This document shows, in pieces, positions 1 through 5,568 of a DNA stretch of 6,428 nt; the stretch's first letter is position 1, and every line of letters starts with the position of its first letter. The notes under the pieces are model-generated. The model saw only the letters and a list, made by a program, of their open reading frames with translations, ran no database searches and was not told the DNA's origin. Origin of the DNA: Clostridia bacterium (lineage in GTDB: Bacteria > Bacillota_E > RBS10-35 > JAJYVN01); contig DAHWHV010000051.1 in NCBI GenBank assembly GCA_027335545.1, positions 1 through 6,428 of the forward strand. Reading direction: 5' to 3'. A program made the position numbers and the translations under genes.

Positions 1-2
1 CC

Positions 3-430
3 CCTGTCTCCGCCCTTGATGACGTCACGACCACCGGCCAGGTGTCCGCGCCCTCCCACACGCCTGCCGCCAGACCCGCTGCCGGCGCCCTGTTAGAGCA
101 CCACGCCACCCTCGACGCCACCGCTGCCGCGGTGCCCATGCCCCACTGCGCACCGGCCGTGCGGCCCGCACCTGGCGCCCTGCCCGCGGCGCACACCCCA
201 TCCCCTATCCCCGCTGTGGACGATGTCCTCCCCGCAGACCCGGCGGGCGCGCCCCTCCCCACGGCGCCCGCGCGGCCCGCCGCCAGCAAGCTGCCCGCCC
301 AGCCCGCCCCGTCCCCGGTCTCCCCCCTGGATCCCGACGCCAACGTGGGCCCGGTCCCCACGCCGCCCGCGCGCGCGGCTGCCGACGGCCCGCCGGCCGA
401 ACGCGCACCACGGGCCCCGCAGCCGAACGG
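3..430 (+). repeat. Four imperfect 96-111 bp repeats read in frame as a Pro/Ala-rich tract
   Basis: In the jetD frame, four units can be aligned by an acidic anchor (LDD at base 15, LDA at 111, VDD at 216, LDP at 327; spacings 96, 105 and 111 bp). Each anchor is followed about 15-20 residues later by an ARPA-type core: PAARPAAGALL, PAVRPAPGALP, PARPAASKLP and PARAAADGPP. Third codon positions are almost all G or C, as expected for translated DNA in this genome, but the tract has no recognisable fold. It would form a flexible linker if translated. The first unit already begins at the window edge, so the tract probably extends left. Confidence 0.6.
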
Positions 431-1787
431 CGGGGCCTGTGGCCGGGAACCGGCCCTCCAGGCCCCGCCGCGGAGCGCTGGGGACGGGCCGCGTGGGGCC
501 GGCGCAGCGGCGGCTGCCGCTCACTTGGCGCGCCTGCCGCTGGAGCGGGTGCTGCGCCACGCCTGGGTGCGCCTACCCCGTTACGGCCTAGGGGCGCGCA
601 TCCCGGGCGCGGACCTGACGACAGCCGAGCGGCAGGCGCTGGATGGGCTGCTGGCGGAACGGCTGCCGGCGGGCAAAGACGTGCCCCTGCGACGCCTGGA
701 TGACGCACTCCGGCGCAGCGCCTTCGGCTGTGGGCTGGACCAGGCGCTGGGCGCCCTGCTCGGCCCCCCGCCCCTGCCGCGGTCGGAGGCAGCGGCGCGC
801 GCCGAGGGGGCGTTCGCCGCCTTTATCGCGTCGGTGACGCCCCACTGGCCGGAGGCGGCGGACGAGGCCGGGCGGGTCGCGCCGGCCCTGCGCCGGGAAT
901 TCGCCCGTGCCCAGCGGGTTGACGAGGGCATGGTGGCGCAGCTGGCGCGCACCGCGCAGGCCGTGGGGCGCGCCCTGGGGGAGGTGGCCGCCCGCGCCCG
1001 CGGCGCCGCACTACCCCTGCCCGTCCTCGCCAACCGGGTGGCCGGTGACCCCCACGCCTTCGACGCGGGCACGCCGGGGGGGCGGTTGCTGCTGCTGGCG
1101 CTCGGCGGCCGACCCGGAACAGGGACGACGGAGCGCCAGGCCGTGCTGGCCATGGCGGGCATCGCGCCGGACGGCGTCTCTTCGACCGTCGCGGTCTGGG
1201 GCATCGCTGGCGCGGGGGATGCAGCAGCAGCAGCCGCGTGCGCCAGCAAGCAGGTTTACGTGGCGCCGTTGCGGCTGGTGGCGCGCTGGGAACTGGCGCC
1301 CGCCGCCTGGCGGGGCCGCGTCGTGCATGCGGTGGAGAACCCCGCGGTGTTCGAGGCCCTCGTGGACCACGGCCCGCCCCCCGGGTGCGCCCTCCTCTGC
1401 ACCTCCGGGTTTCCCAGCGCGGCGGCGCTCACCCTGCTCGCCCGGCTCGGCGCCGCGGGGGCGCGCGTCCGCTACGGCGGCGACTTCGACGGCAAGGGGT
1501 TGCTCATCGCGCGCCACGTGGGCGCGGCGGCTGGCGAGACCGCCGCTCTCTGGCGGATGGCGGCCACCGACTACCGCGCCGCGCTCGCCGTCGCACGTGG
1601 GCGGCCGCTGCGTCCCGAGGAGGATCGCGCGCTGGCCGAGATGGCGGGAGCCACGGCAGCACCGGCGACCGAAGGCGAGGGCGCCCTCGCCGCGTGCGCG
1701 GCGGCCCTGCGGGCCGGGGGTGCCGTCGCCTACCAGGAGGCCCTGTTGCCGGTGCTCTGGACGGACCTGGTCGGCCAAGGCGACTGA
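42..1787 (+). CDS. jetD: TIGR02679/DUF2399 protein: JetD-like Toprim nuclease subunit of type III Wadjet, with a Pro/Ala-rich N-terminal extension
   Basis: From family knowledge, JetD is the nuclease partner of an SMC-like JetABC complex that detects and cleaves circular plasmid DNA in the cytoplasm; the DUF3323 plus DUF2399 form belongs to type III Wadjet. Seen: an N-terminal family segment starts near residue 161 (LARLPLERVLRHAW, then TTAERQALDGLL). AGDPHAFD lies at 334-341. A Toprim-like C-terminal part has VENPAVF (431-437, acidic E432), CTSGFPSAA (453-461) and YGGDFDGKGL (478-487, D481 and D483 as the DxD metal site). A conserved-looking AYQEALLPVL follows near 563-572. The family part is about 420 residues, the usual family size. 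Residues 1-160 are low-complexity Pro/Ala repeats not expected in the family. GTG at 42 has no SD and the frame is open to base 3, so the start may be upstream or nearer codon 160. jetABC are not in the window. Family call is secure; start and system completeness are not. Confidence 0.82.
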   Translation: MSAPSHTPAARPAAGALLEHHATLDATAAAVPMPHCAPAVRPAPGALPAAHTPSPIPAVDDVLPADPAGAPLPTAPARPAASKLPAQPAPSPVSPLDPDANVGPVPTPPARAAADGPPAERAPRAPQPNGGACGREPALQAPPRSAGDGPRGAGAAAAAAHLARLPLERVLRHAWVRLPRYGLGARIPGADLTTAERQALDGLLAERLPAGKDVPLRRLDDALRRSAFGCGLDQALGALLGPPPLPRSEAAARAEGAFAAFIASVTPHWPEAADEAGRVAPALRREFARAQRVDEGMVAQLARTAQAVGRALGEVAARARGAALPLPVLANRVAGDPHAFDAGTPGGRLLLLALGGRPGTGTTERQAVLAMAGIAPDGVSSTVAVWGIAGAGDAAAAAACASKQVYVAPLRLVARWELAPAAWRGRVVHAVENPAVFEALVDHGPPPGCALLCTSGFPSAAALTLLARLGAAGARVRYGGDFDGKGLLIARHVGAAAGETAALWRMAATDYRAALAVARGRPLRPEEDRALAEMAGATAAPATEGEGALAACAAALRAGGAVAYQEALLPVLWTDLVGQGD

Positions 1788-1972
1788 CGCGGGGGGACCG
1801 GTGGGGCGATCCCCGGTGCCAGCCGCGAGCAGGGCGCCCCCCGGCCGTGTGCCCGCGGGGCGGCGGCGCCACGGCCAACGCGCGGCCTTCTGCTCCACCG
1901 CCACGCGTGCACCAGGATCCGCCCCACAGACGGCAGCCGTGCGGGGTGCCCGCCGTGGCCGCCCCAGGAGAC

Positions 1973-2340
1973 CGCGCCCGACCGCGGCATCCGCGACCGT
2001 CCCCCGCCCCCACGCCCTCGCCCGGCAGGCCCGTCGCGCAACCCGCGAGGGCGGCCCGGGCCACCCCGCCCAAAGACAGAGAGCCGGGCACCGCGCCCGG
2101 CCACGTCGTCCTCGGCGCAGCCCCTGCCCCAGGCGCCCTCGCCCAACGGGCTCGTCTCCGCCGCCCCGCACGCCGGGCCACGAGGGCGGCCCGGACCCCC
2201 CGCGTAGAGCGGGACACCCCGCCCGATCACGTCACCCGCGACCGCCCGCTGCCCCACGCCCTCGCCCGGCAGTCCCGCCGCGCAGCGCCGCGCGGGGGCG
2301 GCCCTGACCGCCCCCGCCCCGGGCGCGGTCAGAGGGACAC
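1973..2340 (+). repeat. Three-unit imperfect tandem repeat array, units of about 115-126 bp
   Basis: Units can be anchored on CGCCCG followed by a GTC/GCGACC-like segment: unit A starts near 1973, B near 2092 and C near 2218 (spacings 119 and 126 bp). All contain CGCCCTCG in the middle, GGGCGGCCC after it, and end on an AGAG...GGGACAC-like tail (2078-2091, 2206-2217, 2331-2340). Units A and C share a 21-base exact match (2008-2028 and 2252-2272; core CACGCCCTCGCCCGGCAG). Each unit has an inverted repeat CGCCCTCG/CG(A or G)GGGCG. Unit spacing is not a multiple of three and no frame resembles a protein, so the array is probably not coding. Its last bases overlap the final codons of the minus-strand oxidoreductase. 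The stretch 1788-1972 before it is GC-rich and holds no clear feature. Confidence 0.7.
2304..2332 (-). terminator. Hairpin overlapping the oxidoreductase stop codon, candidate terminator
   Basis: CTGACCGC (2304-2311) pairs perfectly with GCGGTCAG (2325-2332) around a 13-base C/G-rich loop. The TGA stop of the minus-strand gene (2331-2329) lies inside the stem. There is no T-tract on the minus strand after it, so intrinsic termination is only possible, not shown. The hairpin is also the end of the third tandem repeat unit. Confidence 0.35.
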
Positions 2341-3336
2341 GGCCGCGGGGGAGCCACGCCGCACGGACTCGTAGACCGCTTCGGTGAAGGCGGCCACCAG
2401 CAGGCCGTCTTCGGCCGTGACCTGCGCCGGTTCTCGCCCCAGGATAGCCCGGATGAAGTTGGCATCCTTGTCGCTGGGGTAAGCGACCAACTGATCGGGT
2501 GGCACGCCTTCCGGCGCCTTGCCCACCAGCTGTACCTGCACGCCACGGTCATCCATTGTAAAGCGCGCGTCACGGCACCAGATCTGCAGCCCCTCCGCCA
2601 GGCCGTGGGGGTGTTCGCCGATGACCGCGATGTTGCCGATGGCGCCGTTCTCGGCCCGGAAGGCGATGGAGGACAGGACATCGACACGCCGGCCCCTATT
2701 GTGGCTGAAGGCAAAGGCTTGGTCGGGCCGCAGGCCGCTGGTCCAGAAGACGACGTCGACCAGGTGGCTCCCCGAGTCGTTGAGCTGCCCGCCCCCGGAC
2801 AGCTCGGGTACGCCGCGCCAGCCGCGGCCCTTCCAGTCCTGCGCCTGCCATGCCTCGATGAAGTGGACGGTGCCATACCGCCCGGAGGTCACCGCCTCCC
2901 GCAGCCAGCGGTAGCTACCCTCGTAGTGCCGTTGGTAGCCGACGAGCAGCACGCGCCCCGTGCGGTCGCGCCGCTCGATCAACCCGCGGGCCTCGGCGGT
3001 GGAGCACGCCATGGGCTTCTCCACCTGGACGTGCGCGCCGTGTTCGAGGGCGTATGCGGCCGCCTCGTAGTGCAGGGTATGCGGGATCGAAATGACGACG
3101 GCGTCCGGGGCCACCGTGGAGAACATCTCACGGTAGTCGGTGAAGCGGGGCAACTCGACCACCCCGGGAAGGCGTTGCGCGGCGAACTCCATGGCCTCGG
3201 CGTTGACGTCGCAGAGGGCGACGACCTGGGCCTCAGGGACCTGGAGCATGGACCGCACATGCGCGCGCGCGTTGCCTCCACAGCCGATGAAGGCCACCCG
3301 GACGCGTGCTACCGCAGGCTCGGCCGGTCCGCTCAA
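2329..3336 (-). CDS. Gfo/Idh/MocA-family NAD(P)-dependent oxidoreductase
   Basis: A 335-residue cytoplasmic dehydrogenase of the glucose-fructose oxidoreductase / inositol 2-dehydrogenase family, which oxidises or reduces a hydroxyl of a sugar, inositol or related polyol with NAD(P). Seen: an N-terminal Rossmann start VRVAFIGCGGNA (GxGxxA at 18-23), CDVNAEA after the second strand, the family hallmark EKP at 106-108 (catalytic-type Lys107), and GGGQLNDSGSHLVDVV (181-196) with Asp187, His191 and Asp194 in the expected catalytic helix. Length is typical. The frame is open far upstream (to 3792), but TTG at 3336 is preferred: GGGGGAG sits 7 bases before it and the Rossmann strand begins 12 residues in. 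The C-terminal end overlaps the repeat array. Substrate cannot be read from the sequence. No operon partner is adjacent: the next minus-strand gene is over 500 bases upstream. Confidence 0.93.
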   Translation of the reverse strand: MSGPAEPAVARVRVAFIGCGGNARAHVRSMLQVPEAQVVALCDVNAEAMEFAAQRLPGVVELPRFTDYREMFSTVAPDAVVISIPHTLHYEAAAYALEHGAHVQVEKPMACSTAEARGLIERRDRTGRVLLVGYQRHYEGSYRWLREAVTSGRYGTVHFIEAWQAQDWKGRGWRGVPELSGGGQLNDSGSHLVDVVFWTSGLRPDQAFAFSHNRGRRVDVLSSIAFRAENGAIGNIAVIGEHPHGLAEGLQIWCRDARFTMDDRGVQVQLVGKAPEGVPPDQLVAYPSDKDANFIRAILGREPAQVTAEDGLLVAAFTEAVYESVRRGSPAAVSL

Positions 3337-3343
3337 GACGTGT

Positions 3344-3350
3344 CTCCCCC
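3344..3350 (-). promoter_or_regulatory. Ribosome binding site deciding the TTG start of the oxidoreductase
   Basis: GGGGGAG on the minus strand, 7 bases before TTG at 3336. It is the only good SD near the Rossmann-fold N terminus, and it excludes the long upstream extension of the frame. Confidence 0.7.
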
Positions 3351-3462
3351 AACCGCCTTCTCTCGTCGCGTGGCGCGAACGGGCCGTGCCCGCCGCCGCG
3401 ACGGGGCTCCGATCTTCCCCGCCCGAGTTCTCCGGTCCCGAGGGGCGGACCTCCGCGCGGTG

Positions 3463-3479
3463 GGTGGCGTCATGCCACC
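3463..3479. promoter_or_regulatory. Perfect 6-bp dyad upstream of the oxidoreductase, possible operator or leader hairpin
   Basis: GGTGGC (3463-3468) and GCCACC (3474-3479) flank the 5-base centre GTCAT, about 127 bases upstream of the TTG start. Size and position suit a repressor site or a leader hairpin, but dyads this short are expected by chance in such GC-rich DNA. Confidence 0.2.
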
Positions 3480-3728
3480 AGGGGGCTAGGGGGTGCGACC
3501 GATGCCGCACGCGGCCCTGCGGTCGTGGCCGCGAGCACCCCCAGTGCCCGCCACCGCAACGGCGGCACGATGTCGGCCGGCCGGGCCCACGGCGGCGGTG
3601 GTCGGAGGGGCTACGCGAACCGCTGTCCGCCCCCCGGATGTCGCTGTACGCCGTCAGCCCTTGCCGCTGAGGCCCTCTGCCGAGAATGCCGCCCCAGAGA
3701 GTGCCCTCTGCAAGGCCGAGGCGCGGCA

Positions 3729-3763
3729 GAGCCGACCTGCCCGCACCCGCGGAAGGTCGGCTC
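3729..3763 (-). terminator. 10-bp perfect hairpin downstream of the Rieske gene, candidate terminator
   Basis: GAGCCGACCT (3729-3738) is perfectly complementary to AGGTCGGCTC (3754-3763) with a 15-base loop. It lies 95 bases after the stop of the minus-strand Rieske gene. No T-run follows on either strand, so it may act as a GC-rich terminator, an RNA-stability hairpin or neither. Confidence 0.35.
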
Positions 3764-3858
3764 AGTGGGCGGGGGCGGCACGCGCGGCCCACGCCCGCGA
3801 TACCTGGGACAGCCCGCGGCGGGCGAACGGGCCATCACCACGCCGCTACGGGCCCGGC

Positions 3859-4185
3859 TCAGTATCCGCGCGGCCGGGTGGCCACGAACACGGTCCCGTT
3901 CTCGATCTTTACCTCATATGTGGCCAGCGGCTCTTCCGCCGGTGGCACGACGACACGTCCGGTGCGGAAGTCGAAGGCGGAGCCATGCAGGGGGCACACG
4001 ATCTCGTGTCCGCGCAACTCGCCTTCGGTGAGATCCGCGTCCTCGTGGGTGCACACGGCGCTGCACGCGTAAATGCGGTTGCCGAGCCGGCAGAGCGCCA
4101 CCGGCTGACCCATCACATGCACCCCCTTGATCCCACCTTCGATCACTTCCTCCTCCCGCGCGACCGGCAGGAAACCGGCGGGCAA
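3859..4185 (-). CDS. Small Rieske [2Fe-2S] ferredoxin
   Basis: A 108-residue single-domain Rieske protein, of the type that passes electrons to oxygenases or forms the small-subunit-like domain of nitrite reductases (BphF- or NirD-like). Seen: the two cluster-binding loops are intact, CTH (Cys45, His47) and CPLHG (Cys64, His67), separated by 16 residues, and FDFRTGR follows the second loop as in cytoplasmic Rieske ferredoxins. There is no signal peptide or membrane helix, so it is soluble and not a bc-complex Rieske. Length is normal for the family. TTG at 4185 is chosen because GGGGGTGAG ends 6 bases before it and the domain starts at once (PAGFLPVAREEEV). No oxygenase, reductase or nitrite reductase gene is next to it, so its partner is unknown. 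Confidence 0.93.
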   Translation of the reverse strand: MPAGFLPVAREEEVIEGGIKGVHVMGQPVALCRLGNRIYACSAVCTHEDADLTEGELRGHEIVCPLHGSAFDFRTGRVVVPPAEEPLATYEVKIENGTVFVATRPRGY

Positions 4186-4191
4186 CGAACA

Positions 4192-4200
4192 CTCACCCCC
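4192..4200 (-). promoter_or_regulatory. Ribosome binding site deciding the TTG start of the Rieske gene
   Basis: GGGGGTGAG on the minus strand, 6 bases before TTG at 4185. The nearby ATG and GTG codons in this G-rich stretch are in another frame that stops after 19 codons. Confidence 0.65.
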
Positions 4201-4414
4201 ATGAACTCTTGCTGAGAATCCCGGGAGCCGTCTTGGGGCCGTTCGCCCCCCGAGCGGGCAACTCCTGCCGGCGAGAAGGGCGCATGGGCTGCCGTCATGC
4301 CGCGCGCGATCCTCGGCAGCAGGGCCCGCGCGTGCCGGGGTGCCGTACCCGGCGCGCCGCGCGGGTGGCTCCGTATGCACCACCGCTTGTGCCACAAGGG
4401 TCCTGGCTTGCGGG

Positions 4415-4445
4415 GCGGGCGGCAGTGGTCCGGCCCACCGCCCGC
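4415..4445. repeat. 8-bp inverted repeat with 15-base loop
   Basis: GCGGGCGG (4415-4422) and CCGCCCGC (4438-4445) are perfectly complementary. A stem of 8 GC pairs is about what chance gives in this composition, so function is unproven. Confidence 0.25.
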
Positions 4446-4463
4446 AGGCGCGCGGCCCCCGCG

Positions 4464-4476
4464 GTCTTGGCAAGAC
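4464..4476. promoter_or_regulatory. Operator-like dyad GTCTTG-G-CAAGAC
   Basis: A perfect 6-bp dyad around a single G in the divergent spacer, less GC-rich than its surroundings. The 9-mer CAAGACGCC that overlaps its right half (4471-4479) recurs at 5489-5497 inside another hairpin. It could be a regulator site, but no regulator gene is present to support this. Confidence 0.22.
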
Positions 4477-4690
4477 GCCCCCCCACGCCCTGTCGCTCAG
4501 GCGGCGCGCCCAACGGCCGGGCGCATCCGAACCGGGGCCGCCACGGAGGGAGTCGCCTGTGGCCTCCACCCGCCCATTCGCGCGCCGGTTCCGCCCCGCG
4601 TCGCCGCGCGCGGGGCGAGACCGGCCGCACCAAGCCGGGCCTCGCGGCCGGGTCTCTACGCAACCGTGCGGCGGACGCTAACCCATGCGG

Positions 4691-4731
4691 GGCGGCCGGT
4701 CGGCCCCGTACCGCCTGCCCGACCGGCCGCC
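4691..4731. repeat. 13-bp perfect inverted repeat with 15-base loop
   Basis: GGCGGCCGGTCGG (4691-4703) is perfectly complementary to CCGACCGGCCGCC (4719-4731). This is the longest perfect stem noticed in the window and longer than expected by chance. It lies between divergent genes, about 214 bases upstream of the DUF1540 start, so it is not an ordinary terminator for either neighbour. It could be a protein-binding site, a leader RNA hairpin or a repeat remnant. Confidence 0.55.
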
Positions 4732-4944
4732 GTACGCCGCACCCGACAGCCGCACCGCGCGGCGCCCCGCCGCCTCCCACGCCCCCCGCCCGACCCGCCA
4801 GCGGAGGCGCAGGTCCCGACCCCGCCACACACGGTCTCGGCCCCGATCGGCCGGGGCGCATCGCCAGGCCCGCCGCGCGGCACATTACCGGCGCGGGGAG
4901 CGCCGTCCCACAAGGCAGGATCTGCCACGGGGAGGGAAGGCAGG

Positions 4945-5235
4945 ATGCCGCAGTTGGAGGTCTACTGCACCGTGCGCAACTGCCACTACTGGGCCGAGGG
5001 GGAGCACTGCACGGCGGAGAAGATCCTGATCACGACGGACCGGATCGGCCAGCTCTATCCAGAGTCGCTGGACGCGGCCGAAGCGGCCGACGTCGTGCGG
5101 CGGCACGGCCCGACCGAGGCCGGCGCGTGCCGGGAAACGTGCTGCAAGACGTTCACGGCCCGCACCGACAGAGGCCCGGCTGGGACGCCGCCAAAGACGG
5201 CAGGCAAGGCACGGGAGCTGGCGGCCAGGTACTGA
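4945..5235 (+). CDS. DUF1540 domain Cys-rich small protein
   Basis: A 96-residue protein of the DUF1540 family, small Cys-rich proteins common in Bacillota; the role is not known and metal (zinc) binding is inferred from the cysteines. Seen: VYCTVRNCHYWAEGEHCTA with Cys8, Cys13, Tyr15-Trp16, Gly19 and Cys22, followed by ILIT, then the second signature CRETCCKTF with Cys62, Cys66 and Cys67. About 27 Thr/Pro/Gly/basic residues trail after the last cysteine and are probably disordered. No signal peptide or membrane segment. ATG at 4945 is supported by GGGGAGGG at 4929-4936; the frame is open further upstream, but only with low-complexity sequence. The gene stands alone, convergent with the TIM-barrel gene. 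Confidence 0.88.
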   Translation: MPQLEVYCTVRNCHYWAEGEHCTAEKILITTDRIGQLYPESLDAAEAADVVRRHGPTEAGACRETCCKTFTARTDRGPAGTPPKTAGKARELAARY

Positions 5236-5328
5236 ACGCCGGGGCGACGGCACCCACCGGACGCAGCGGGGAAAACGGGGGCGTCCCTGGCCCCCACTTG
5301 GCGTGGCGAGGGCGCCCCGTTGCGGCGA

Positions 5329-5344
5329 GCCCGCCGAAGCGGGC
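5329..5344. terminator. Short GC hairpin with CGAA loop
   Basis: GCCCGC (5329-5334) and GCGGGC (5339-5344) enclose CGAA, about 95 bases after the DUF1540 stop. It is compact and stable, but no T-run follows. It may add to termination of the DUF1540 transcript. Confidence 0.3.
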
Positions 5345-5351
5345 CCATCCC

Positions 5352-5399
5352 GAGGCGTGCGCGCGCGGCCGCCCCCCGAGGGTCGGGGGGCCACGCCTC
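5352..5399. terminator. Large two-part hairpin, likely terminator region between convergent genes
   Basis: Outer stem GAGGCGTG (5352-5359) / CACGCCTC (5392-5399); inner stem GCCCCCC (5371-5377) / GGGGGGC (5385-5391) with the 7-base loop GAGGGTC. An 11-base CG-rich bulge separates the stems on the 5' side, while the 3' arms are directly joined. TCCC/GGGA just outside can extend it. Fifteen near-contiguous pairs between converging genes suit bidirectional termination, though a T-tract is missing. Confidence 0.45.
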
Positions 5400-5485
5400 C
5401 CCACGGGACCCTCGTACTACCCCGAGCACTGCCTGATGCTAGGATGCGCCGCTGCCGTCGAGACCCTGTGCATAGCCATTCATAG

Positions 5486-5505
5486 CGACAAGACGCCTCT
5501 TGTCG
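5486..5505. terminator. Perfect 8-bp hairpin with 4-base loop
   Basis: CGACAAGA (5486-5493) and TCTTGTCG (5498-5505) enclose CGCC. It lies 64 bases past the TIM-barrel stop on the minus strand. Its moderate GC stands out from the flanks. No T-tract follows on the minus strand, so it could be a terminator or a binding site. Confidence 0.4.
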
Positions 5506-5568
5506 AAGGCGTGGCCACTCCTTCACAACCGCCTTGGTCCCCAGTCACTACCAGTGCTAAGGACAGTG

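Larger units (their letters stand above)
3337..3858. other. Gene-free spacer between the oxidoreductase and Rieske genes
   Basis: No credible gene: the frames here give only Arg/Pro/Gly-rich shadow peptides. It holds several dyads: GGTGGC-GTCAT-GCCACC (3463-3479), a bulged hairpin 3544-3568 (GTGCC(C)GCC / GGCGGCAC, 8-base loop), and the 10-bp hairpin at 3729-3763. GCCCTCTGC occurs twice, 31 bases apart (3672-3680 and 3703-3711). The part upstream of base 3337 should contain the promoter and leader of the oxidoreductase, but no convincing -35/-10 pair is visible. Confidence 0.6.
4186..4944. other. Long divergent spacer between the Rieske and DUF1540 genes
   Basis: 759 bases between two divergent genes, so both promoters should be here, yet no convincing -35/-10 pair is visible. 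All long frames give Arg/Pro/Gly/Ala-rich peptides with no recognisable domain and are rejected as genes. From about 4450 to 4860 the plus strand is strongly C-rich. Segments near 4482 (CCCCACGCCCTGTCGCTC) and 4776 (CCCACGCCCCCCGCCCGA) resemble the core of the tandem repeat at 1973-2340. Dyads are listed separately. Confidence 0.6.
5236..5568. other. Hairpin-rich spacer between convergent genes
   Basis: 333 bases between two convergent stops with no credible gene. Its first two thirds are very GC-rich; from about 5410 the sequence becomes less GC-rich. It contains three good hairpins (5329-5344, 5352-5399, 5486-5505) and, right at the TIM-barrel stop, a 12-base direct repeat of CAGTGCTA (5552-5559 and 5564-5571). 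Terminators for both genes are expected here. Confidence 0.6.

Noticed and set aside
17..96. TGATG overlap (TGA 17-19, ATG 19-21) as the jetC stop and jetD start
   Set aside because: The arrangement is attractive, but the ATG frame stops at 94-96 and would need a frameshift to enter the jetD frame. The upstream frame is too short to recognise.
1973..2340. CRISPR array
   Set aside because: Repeat units are about 120 bp and diverge along their whole length. There are no short identical repeats with unique spacers and no cas genes.
907..2374. Long plus-strand frames 907-2307 and 1238-2374
   Set aside because: They are Arg/Pro/Gly-rich shadows of jetD and the repeat array, with no domain and no credible start. 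In the first part the jetD frame has clear family motifs on the same bases.
3425..3480. T-box-like sequence on the minus strand (CCACCGCG followed by a GCC-rich stem)
   Set aside because: The near-invariant UGGNACCGCG core is not present (CCCACCGCG instead), no specifier stem is recognisable, and the downstream gene is not an amino-acid-related gene.
2605..3489. Plus-strand frame of 294 codons opposite the oxidoreductase
   Set aside because: It is antisense to a gene with all Gfo/Idh/MocA motifs. Its peptide mirrors that gene's codon bias and resembles nothing.
3337..3792. N-terminal extension of the oxidoreductase to base 3792
   Set aside because: The added 152 codons are low-complexity and the strong SD at 3344-3350 fits TTG 3336, which gives the normal family length.
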